Assembly: GCF_014203325.1 (NCBI RefSeq)
Contig: NZ_JACHIV010000001.1
Location: 1,737,501 to 1,801,500 of the forward strand
Direction: 5' to 3'
DNA: 64,000 nucleotides
Source: Saccharopolyspora gloriosae
GTDB taxonomy: Bacteria; Actinomycetota; Actinomycetes; Mycobacteriales; Pseudonocardiaceae
Of this stretch, positions 57,415 through 64,000 are shown piece by piece; position 1 is the stretch's first letter, and every line of letters begins with the position of its first letter. The notes below the pieces were generated by a model that searched no databases, had not been told where the DNA came from, and was given only the letters and a program-made list of their open reading frames with translations. A program made the position numbers and the translations under genes.

Positions 57415-57580
57415 GTAGCGGAACCTCAGGTGGCCTCTCGCTGCGGGATCTTTTTCCCAAGTGGCTCCGCCACGAGGGAAAAAGCCGTCCTCGCGAGAGG
57501 CCACCTGGGAACCCGCCGGTGGTCCGGCTGCGTGCGTGGTCACTGCTCAGCGGCTTCGCCGCTGACAGGACGATGGTCGG
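57415..57580 (+). repeat. structured intergenic repeat, copy H (full length)
   Basis: Long hairpin 57425-57509 with arms CTCAGGTGGCCTCTCGC and GCGAGAGGCCACCTGGG, again different from other copies on both arms. Short hairpin CAGCGGCTTCGCCGCTG at 57548-57564. It lies between gap and pgk. Confidence 0.9.
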
Positions 57581-57636
57581 CAAGGGCGGACGCTCGGGCG
57601 GCGGGCTCACGAGTTCGGGCTGTCGGAAGTTTGCTG

Positions 57637-57670
57637 AAGGTCCCGCATGAGCATTGCTCGTGCGGGCCTT
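57637..57670 (+). terminator. hairpin just upstream of pgk
   Basis: AAGGTCCCGCATGAGCA pairs with TGCTCGTGCGGGCCTT around a one-base centre and is followed by CTCTTT. It ends 23 bases before the pgk start, so it may end gap transcripts or act as an attenuator of pgk. Confidence 0.7.
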
Positions 57671-57692
57671 CTCTTTCATGTGAGGAGCAGAC

Positions 57693-58894
57693 GTGAACAA
57701 CCTCGACGATCTGCTGTCCGAAGGGGTCCGGGGGCGACGCGTGCTGGTGCGCGCCGACCTCAACGTTCCGCTGGACGGCGACAAGATCACCGACGACGGC
57801 CGGGTGCGGGCGTCGCTGCCGACGATCGAGAAGCTGACCGGGGCCGGTGCGCGGGTCGTCGTGACCGCCCACCTCGGCCGCCCGAAGGGCGAGCCCGACC
57901 CGCAGTTCTCGCTGGCGCCGGTGGCGCGCAGGCTCGGCGAGCTGCTGGGCACCGAGGTGCCGGTCGCCGGTGACGTGACCGGTGACTCCGCCCGTTCGGT
58001 GGTGGGCGGACTGGCCGACGGGTCGGTGGCGCTGCTGGAGAACGTGCGCTTCGACGCCCGCGAGACCAGCAAGGACGAAGCCGAGCGCGGCGCGTTCGCC
58101 CGCGAACTGGCCGACGTCGTCGGCGACGGCGCGGCGTTCGTGTCCGACGGCTTCGGCGTGGTGCACCGCAAGCAGGCCTCCGTCTACGACGTGGCGAAGC
58201 TGCTGCCGGGCTACGCGGGCGGCCTGGTGCTGTCCGAGGTGGACGTGCTGCGCACGCTCACCGGCGACCCGCGGCGGCCGTACGTGGTGGTGCTGGGCGG
58301 CTCCAAGGTCTCCGACAAGTTCGGCGTGATCGAGGCGCTGCTGCCGAAGGTGGACAAGCTGCTCATCGGCGGCGGCATGGCCTACACCTTCCTGGCCGCC
58401 CAAGGCCACCAGGTCGGTTCCTCGCTGCTGCAGAACGACCAGCTCGACGCGACCCGCGAACTGCTGGCGAAGCACGGCGACAAGCTGGTGCTGCCGGTGG
58501 ACGTCGTGGTCGCCGACGCCTTCGCCGCCGACGCGAAGACCCAGGTGGTCGACGCCGACGCCATCCCCGAAGGCTGGATGGGCCTGGACATCGGCCCGCG
58601 CAGCGTGGAGCTGTTCGCCGAGACCCTGCGCGGCGCCGGGACCGTGTTCTGGAACGGGCCCGCGGGAGTGTTCGAGTTCGAGGCGTTCGCGGCCGGCACC
58701 CGCGGCGTGGCGCAGTCCATCGTCGACTCGGACGCGTTCAGCGTCGTCGGCGGCGGCGACTCGGCCGCGGCCGTGCGCAGCCTGGGCCTGCCCGAGGACG
58801 GCTTCTCGCACATCTCCACCGGTGGCGGCGCCTCGCTGGAGTTCCTGGAAGGCAAGGACCTGCCGGGCGTCGCGGTGTTGGAGGGGAACGACTG

Positions 58895-58895
<1 letters not shown>
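57693..58895 (+). CDS. pgk: phosphoglycerate kinase
   Basis: A 400-residue two-domain glycolytic kinase. [14 protein letters not shown] and [12 protein letters not shown] are the phosphoglycerate-binding N-terminal domain, [19 protein letters not shown] the hinge, and [15 protein letters not shown] with [19 protein letters not shown] the ATP site. GTG 57693 follows GAGGAGC. The stop overlaps the tpiA start by one base. Confidence 0.97.
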
Positions 58896-59680
<785 letters not shown>

Positions 59681-59823
59681 TGACCTGGTCCGCGCGGCGT
59701 CGTCCGATCGACCCGCGCGGACCGGTACCCTCACCACCCGTGCCCGCTCGAAGAGCGGGTCCGGCCCTGGCCGGAGCCAACCGATTCACGATGGAACACC
59801 GGCGCTGCCGAGTCCTCGCGGAC

Positions 59824-59894
59824 TGATCTTCGGTCGTTGTCCTGTCAGCGAGGGAGCCGCTGAGGTTCCGCTACCCGGACAACTGTCCAGATCA
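59824..59894 (-). repeat. structured intergenic repeat, copy I (short)
   Basis: TGATCT and AGATCA bound a 71-base element: GTTGTCCTGTCAGCG, then GCCGCTGAGGTTCCGCTACCC. As in copy A, the long hairpin is missing and the join falls in the shared GCCGCTGAG sequence. Confidence 0.8.
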
Positions 59895-59985
59895 TGCCGA
59901 AAGGACCGCTAAGGCGGACGGCGGTCCACCGGATGAACGCCACCCGGTACTCTCGGTGGCGAACCGCTGTGTGAACGAGGACGTG

Positions 59986-60219
59986 ATGAATCTAATCCTG
60001 CAGATCGGCCTGATCCTGACGAGCGTGCTGCTGGTGCTGCTGGTCCTGCTGCACCGGGCCAAGGGCGGCGGGCTCTCCTCGCTCTTCGGCGGCGGCATGC
60101 AGTCGAGCCTGTCCGGTTCCAGCGTGGCGGAGAAGAACCTGGACCGGATCACGATGGTGGTCATCGCGGTCTGGGTGATCTGCATCATCGGAACCGGGCT
60201 GCTGATCAAGATCGGTTGA
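59986..60219 (+). CDS. secG: preprotein translocase subunit SecG
   Basis: A 77-residue membrane subunit of the SecYEG channel with two helices, LILQIGLILTSVLLVLLVLL and MVVIAVWVICIIGTGLLI, flanking the conserved RAKGGGLSSLFGGG loop. ATG 59986 has GAGG six bases upstream. A TACTCT -10-like hexamer at 59948 may be its own promoter. The position after tpiA is conserved. Confidence 0.95.
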   Translation: MNLILQIGLILTSVLLVLLVLLHRAKGGGLSSLFGGGMQSSLSGSSVAEKNLDRITMVVIAVWVICIIGTGLLIKIG

Positions 60220-60305
60220 CGGTCCGGGCGAGCTGGCAGCGGTCAACCAACAGCGGCCGGCCGGTGGGCGGCCGGTCCTCCGTGCGGCTTGGTGGGTGAG
60301 AGTGC

Positions 60306-60647
60306 ATGACTGGCGGTAACGCGATCCGGGGCACGCGCGTCGGCGCGGGCCCGATGGGCGAGACCGAGCGAGGCGAGTCGGCCCCGCGCAGGCGAGTTGA
60401 CTACTGGTGCGCCAACGGCCACCACACGCGGCCGTTCTTCTCGATGGACGCCGAGGTCCCGGACGAGTGGGACTGCCCCCGTTGTGGTCTGCCCGCGGGC
60501 CAGGACGAGCAGAACCCGCCGGAGGCGCGGCGCAACGAGCCTTACAAGAGCCACTTGGCGTACGTCAAGGAGCGGCGCAGCGACTCCGACGGCTTGGCGA
60601 TCCTCGAAGAGGCGCTGACCAAGTTGAAGGAGCGCCAGGGGCGCTGA
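60306..60647 (+). CDS. rbpA: RNA polymerase-binding protein RbpA
   Basis: A 113-residue activator that holds the housekeeping sigma factor on RNA polymerase. The core domain with VDYWCANGHHTRPFFS and WDCPRCG, the basic linker, and the sigma-interaction domain (ARRNEPYKSHLAYVKERRS) are all present. RbpA is found only in actinobacteria and supports this assignment of the genome. ATG 60306 starts the gene; a very strong hairpin ends it. Confidence 0.97.
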   Translation: MTGGNAIRGTRVGAGPMGETERGESAPRRRVDYWCANGHHTRPFFSMDAEVPDEWDCPRCGLPAGQDEQNPPEARRNEPYKSHLAYVKERRSDSDGLAILEEALTKLKERQGR

Positions 60648-60658
60648 CGACGTCGTCC

Positions 60659-60696
60659 GCACGGGCGGGCCGGAGATCTCTCCGGCCCGCCCGTGC
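60659..60696 (+). terminator. 18-bp perfect hairpin terminator after rbpA
   Basis: GCACGGGCGGGCCGGAGA and TCTCCGGCCCGCCCGTGC pair perfectly around TC, starting 12 bases past the stop codon. Confidence 0.85.
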
Positions 60697-60805
60697 GCTG
60701 TTCTGCGGGCCCTCGGAGGGGTGGACATCGAGTTGTGCCCCGCGCCGGGGCGGTTTTAGCTTGGTCGCACCGCGTCACGGCGTCGTCGCAGGAAAGCAGG
60801 CCCGT

Positions 60806-61147
60806 ATGGTGTCGTCCGAGGTCCACCCGCCCGCCGAATCGTGGGTGGAGGTGCCGGGAGTGTCGGACCTCGCGCAGGGGGAGATCGTCACCACCCGGGT
60901 CGCGGGGGAATTCATCGCCGTCTGCAATGCCGACGGGGTCGTGCGCGCCTTCCGCGACGAATGCCCGCAGTGCGCGTTGCCCATCGGGGGCGGGCGGTTG
61001 CTGGGCGAACTGTTGTGGTGCGCCGGATGCGTGGAACCTTTCGACGTGCCCGCGGGCGGTGTCGGCAGGAAGCGCGCGAGGCTGCGCCTCACCGCCAGGT
61101 CACTGACCGTTTCCGGCGGCACCGCGCGCATTGCTCTGTCCGCGTGA
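60806..61147 (+). CDS. Rieske-fold protein with four cysteine ligands
   Basis: A 113-residue small protein matching the Rieske ferredoxin fold: WVEVPGVSDLAQGEIVTTRV opening, FIAVCNADGVVRAFRDECPQ, then CAGCVEPFDVPAG. The usual Rieske ligands are C-x-H and C-x2-H; here the two His are Cys, giving C53-x2-C56 and C72-x2-C75. It would bind iron as an all-Cys site, or another metal. ATG 60806 follows AGGAAAGC. It lies 133 bases before a HypB homolog, and Rieske-like proteins accompany some actinobacterial hydrogenases; no hydrogenase gene is in view. Confidence 0.8.
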   Translation: MVSSEVHPPAESWVEVPGVSDLAQGEIVTTRVAGEFIAVCNADGVVRAFRDECPQCALPIGGGRLLGELLWCAGCVEPFDVPAGGVGRKRARLRLTARSLTVSGGTARIALSA

Positions 61148-61280
61148 TGTGTGCGCGATGCGCGTTTCGCAGGCCTTTCCGGTATGGAGAACCGTCCGGT
61201 TCTCTGCAACGATGAGATGATCTTTACCGCGTTGGGACGGATCCGCCGGAGTCCGCCTGGACGCCACACTGGAGGTGGAA

Positions 61281-62039
61281 GTGACCATGCGCGGTGGGTA
61301 CGCAGCGGCGGGCCGCGCCGGGGTGCGGGTATCGGGACCGGACTTCCCCGAACCCGGCGGCGGGCCGGGGCGGTACTGTTCGGACGGTTCGGTGCCGAGG
61401 CAGCGGGTCGCCGACGCGCTCGCCGAGCGGACCAGGGACTCGTTGGCACGCCGCAGGATTCTCGCTCTGAACCTGATGAGCTCGCCCGGTTCCGGGAAGA
61501 CGACGCTGCTGGAGCGCACGCTGCGCGAGCTGGGCGCGACGATGTCCATCTCGGTCATCGAGGGCGACCAGGAGACCCACTTGGACGCCGATCGGCTGCG
61601 CGTCGCGGGCTGCCGGGTGGTGCAGATCAACACCGGGTCCGGCGGGCATCTGGACGCCGACATGGTCGACGAGGGATTGCGTTCGCTGCAGCCCGCCGGA
61701 CGTTCTCTCGTGTTCATCGAGAACATCGGAAATCTCGCCGCTCCCGCGTTGTTCGATCTGGGAGAACATCATCGGGTGTTGATCGCTTCGGTCACCGAGG
61801 GCGAGGACAAACCGTTGAAATATCCGCACGTATTCCGCAGCACCGATCTGGTGTTGCTGAACAAGACGGATCTGCTGCCGCATCTGGATTTCGACGTCGA
61901 GCGTTTCATCGCGCACGCGCAGCGGATCAATCCGCGGATCCGGGTGTTGCAGTTGTCCGCGAAGCGCGGTGACGGGCTCGCCGATTGGTGTGGCTGGCTG
62001 CGCGCGCACCACGGCGGCGCCGCTTCCGCCTCCGCCTGA
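61281..62039 (+). CDS. hypB: HypB-family GTPase lacking nickel-site cysteines
   Basis: A 252-residue SIMIBI-class GTPase of the hydrogenase/urease nickel-insertion family. Walker [10 protein letters not shown] is at residues 67-75, the switch region is [12 protein letters not shown], and [15 protein letters not shown]-like [17 protein letters not shown] and [16 protein letters not shown] are diagnostic. But the metal-site Cys of HypB (NTGKGCH in E. coli) is Gly122 here, and the second Cys (NLVCP) is Ala154; only His123 remains. The N-terminal CxxCGC motif is also absent. So it may not bind nickel as usual. GTG 61281 follows GGAGG by five bases. Confidence 0.85.
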   Translation: MTMRGGYAAAGRAGVRVSGPDFPEPGGGPGRYCSDGSVPRQRVADALAERTRDSLARRRILALNLMSSPGSGKTTLLERTLRELGATMSISVIEGDQETHLDADRLRVAGCRVVQINTGSGGHLDADMVDEGLRSLQPAGRSLVFIENIGNLAAPALFDLGEHHRVLIASVTEGEDKPLKYPHVFRSTDLVLLNKTDLLPHLDFDVERFIAHAQRINPRIRVLQLSAKRGDGLADWCGWLRAHHGGAASASA

Positions 62040-62226
62040 GCTCGCCCGCCCGCGCGGGCTGTGGTGTTGCTCGCGTGTTCCCTCTCGCCCGATGATCGGG
62101 CGATACGCTCTGCCGAATCATGCTCCGAGCGCTTCGCCGCCCCGCCGCGGCGGTGGTGTCGCGCCGGAATCGGTTCGGCGCCCGGGGCGGCTCGCGGCGC
62201 CGAAGGCTCAGGCGAGGGAGATCGAA

Positions 62227-62700
62227 ATGGACCTGTCGACCGCCGACCTCGCGGACCGCGAAGGCCCGGCCATCCGCAGCTGCGACGTGCAGTTCCGGCA
62301 GTACGGCGGGCGCGAGGCGTTCGCCGGGCGGATCCGCACGGTGACCTGCTTCCAGGACAACGCGCTGCTGAAGAAGATCCTCTCCGAGCCGGGGGAGGGC
62401 CAGGTGCTGGTGATCGACGGCGCGGCCTCGGTGCACACCGCGCTGGTGGGCGACCTGATCGCGGAGCTCGGCCGCTCCAACGGCTGGAACGGGATCGTCG
62501 TCAACGGCGCGGTGCGCGACACGGCGGTGCTGGCCGGCATGGACTTCGGGGTGAAGGCGCTCGGCTCCAACCCGCGCAAGAGCAGCAAGAACGGTGACGG
62601 CGTCGTCGACGACCCGGTGGAGATCGGCGGCGTGCGCTTCGTACCGGGCGAATACCTCGTGAGCGACCACGACGGCGTGGTCGTGCTCGCCGAACCGTGA
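62227..62700 (+). CDS. rraA: RraA-like protein / HMG aldolase
   Basis: A 157-residue trimeric protein of the RraA family. Conserved features are [20 protein letters not shown], the phosphate-like loop [20 protein letters not shown] and [19 protein letters not shown] with the Arg-Asp metal site. Such proteins are either regulators of RNase E or 4-hydroxy-4-methyl-2-oxoglutarate aldolases; RD and D residues needed for the aldolase seem present. ATG 62227 follows GAGGGAGATCGA. It is a single gene. Confidence 0.92.
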   Translation: MDLSTADLADREGPAIRSCDVQFRQYGGREAFAGRIRTVTCFQDNALLKKILSEPGEGQVLVIDGAASVHTALVGDLIAELGRSNGWNGIVVNGAVRDTAVLAGMDFGVKALGSNPRKSSKNGDGVVDDPVEIGGVRFVPGEYLVSDHDGVVVLAEP

Positions 62701-62876
62701 TCGGCGCGGAACCCCGGGCGGCACCGCCCGGGGTGGGTTCCGCCCGGATCGCGGAATGTCCGGTCCGGTTACGCGCGCGACATCTCCAGCGCCACCTGAT
62801 AACCCGCCGGAAACCTGAACGTCGCGGCTTCGGCCACTCCCGGTCCTACCGTCCGGGGAGTGGGAAACGTGGCCGG

Positions 62877-63821
62877 ATGAGCGCTGTTCGAGAGACGCCG
62901 AGTCCCGGTGAACCGCGGATCCGGCGCGCGGTGGACGCCGTCGCCGGGCGCCGGGACACCGGGTTCGAGCGAGCCGTGCGACCCGAACTCGGGCGGACCC
63001 GGTGGGCGGCCGAGCACGACTGCCTGGTCGTCGTCGGCGAGCAGGGTGAGTTGTTCGTGACCGTGCTGCTCGACGTGCTCACCGGCCTCGTCGACACCGA
63101 GCAGGTCGCGAAGACCGCCGCCGTCGCGCATTCCGCCGGGACCGCGCCCGCGGTGCGCGGCGTCGCCGCCGAGGCGGGCGCCATCGCCTACGAGCGGCTG
63201 CCGAGCACCTACCACCCGTTGCAGCCGCACCACCTGCGCGAACCGGAGGTCCTCGGCGCGGTCGCCGCCGTGAAGCGCGCGCTGCACCGCGGGCCGGCGA
63301 TGCCGGTGGACCGGGACGTGTTCGACGAGGCCGAGCAGTGGGCGCGGCTCGCGATCGACGCGGGCGCGGACCTGCCCGCGGACTTCGGCTGGATGCGCGA
63401 CCGGGTCCGCCGGATCGGCGCGGTGCTGCGCGCGGCGGGCCGCGACGTGCTGCCCTGCCACCGGGACGGCAGTCCGTCGAACGTGCTGCTCGGGCCGGGC
63501 AACGACGTGCGGCTGGTCGACTTCGACATCGCGGGCAACGCCGACCCGCACCACGACATCGCGGCGATGCTGGTGGAGACCTGCCAGCTCGACGACGAGT
63601 GGCGGCTGGCCGCGGAGATCATCGACGGCCGGCCCGACGAGCAGCGGTTGGCGCGGTACCGGCTCAACGCCATCGCCGACGACCTGGCGGTGGGCACCTG
63701 GGCGGTGCTGATCGGCGCGCGCGGCGCCGCCGGGTTCACCGGGTACGGCCAGTGGCGGCTGCTGCGCTGCCGCTACGCCCTGCGGCACCGCCTGCTCGAC
63801 GGGTGGCTGCGCAAGGCGTGA
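62877..63821 (+). CDS. APH/choline-kinase fold phosphotransferase
   Basis: A 314-residue protein with the aminoglycoside phosphotransferase fold. The catalytic loop is CHRDGSPSNVLL near residue 198 and the metal motif is VDFDIAGNADPHHDIA near residue 215. The N-terminal lobe (TRWAAEHDCLVVVG) is degenerate, without a clear nucleotide lysine. LDGWLRKA ends it. Substrate unknown: antibiotics, choline-like alcohols or fructosamine are all possible. ATG 62877 is chosen because the upstream frame lacks family character. Confidence 0.78.
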   Translation: MSAVRETPSPGEPRIRRAVDAVAGRRDTGFERAVRPELGRTRWAAEHDCLVVVGEQGELFVTVLLDVLTGLVDTEQVAKTAAVAHSAGTAPAVRGVAAEAGAIAYERLPSTYHPLQPHHLREPEVLGAVAAVKRALHRGPAMPVDRDVFDEAEQWARLAIDAGADLPADFGWMRDRVRRIGAVLRAAGRDVLPCHRDGSPSNVLLGPGNDVRLVDFDIAGNADPHHDIAAMLVETCQLDDEWRLAAEIIDGRPDEQRLARYRLNAIADDLAVGTWAVLIGARGAAGFTGYGQWRLLRCRYALRHRLLDGWLRKA

Positions 63822-63828
63822 GGCCGGG

Positions 63829-64000
63829 TCAGATCCGGCGGTCTGCGATGTGCGGCGGGACGGGGATGTCCGCGGCCAGGTCCGGAGCGGGAACCGGGGT
63901 GCCCCACCGGCTGTGCAGCGGGAGCAGGCCCGCCCAGGCGGGGGAGGAGAGCTCCGCCGGGTCGTCCGTGGGCGGGCCGGTGCGGGCCTTCACCGAAGCT
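63829..64000 (-). CDS. C-terminal end of a flavin-binding pyridoxamine-phosphate-oxidase-like protein (partial)
   Basis: The last 57 codons of a gene that enters from the right edge. The visible end, DDPAELSSPAWAGLLPLHSR followed by PVPAPDL and PVPPHI, matches the C-terminus of PNPOx-family FMN-binding proteins. It is convergent with the phosphotransferase gene, with only 7 bases between them. The start lies outside the window. Confidence 0.65.
   Translation of the reverse strand, partial: ASVKARTGPPTDDPAELSSPAWAGLLPLHSRWGTPVPAPDLAADIPVPPHIADRRI

Overview
The window is high-GC actinobacterial chromosome. GTG starts, many 1-4 nt stop/start overlaps, mIHF, RbpA, WhiA and a helicase-dead PriA all say Actinomycetota. 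The gene content and the GH172 (arabinan-type) enzyme fit a Pseudonocardiaceae member such as Saccharopolyspora; the genus is an inference. I see no tRNA, rRNA, CRISPR, transposase or phage gene.

Layout. 1-11.7 kb is accessory: a GT1-type glycosyltransferase, a tiny secreted protein, an alpha/beta hydrolase, a membrane NACHT NTPase, a FUSC-type membrane protein, an amino-acid permease, and a Ser/Thr kinase overlapping a lipoprotein. From 12.3 kb onward runs a conserved backbone, mihF-gmk-rpoZ-coaBC-metK / priA / def-fmt-rsmB / rpe-ribD-ribE-ribBA-ribH-PH protein / uvrC-rapZ-yvcK-whiA / gap-pgk-tpiA-secG / rbpA. It links replication restart, CoA and SAM synthesis, translation initiation, riboflavin synthesis, nucleotide repair and lower glycolysis. 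Blocks of lineage-specific genes interrupt it: nudix, hisG and trmL; a deacetylase/glycosidase pair with Ktr potassium uptake and gamma-glutamyltranspeptidase; a cytosine deaminase, ECF sigma/anti-sigma pair, OsmC and permease; an MFS transporter, a dihydroorotate-dehydrogenase-like enzyme, a very large STAND ATPase/receptor fusion and GH172; and a secreted GH16 glucanase under a LacI-type operator. The right end has a Rieske-like protein with Cys in place of His, a HypB GTPase that has lost its nickel-site cysteines, RraA, a kinase-fold phosphotransferase and a cut-off flavin-binding gene.

The most striking signal is not a gene. Nine copies of an intergenic repeat (about 170-230 bp full length, 70-100 bp when deleted) fold into a long hairpin plus a short hairpin. 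The hairpin stems differ between copies on both arms together, so pairing is kept while sequence drifts, and short unpaired islands stay almost invariant. In one copy the whole apical stem is replaced by an unrelated sequence that still pairs. Two copies carry copy-specific terminal inverted repeats, and two are precise deletions of the long hairpin. Several copies sit at junctions between backbone and inserted genes. This looks like a structured RNA or hairpin DNA element, possibly a non-autonomous mobile element. A second family of 18-bp palindromes and a 54-bp repeat pair are also present.
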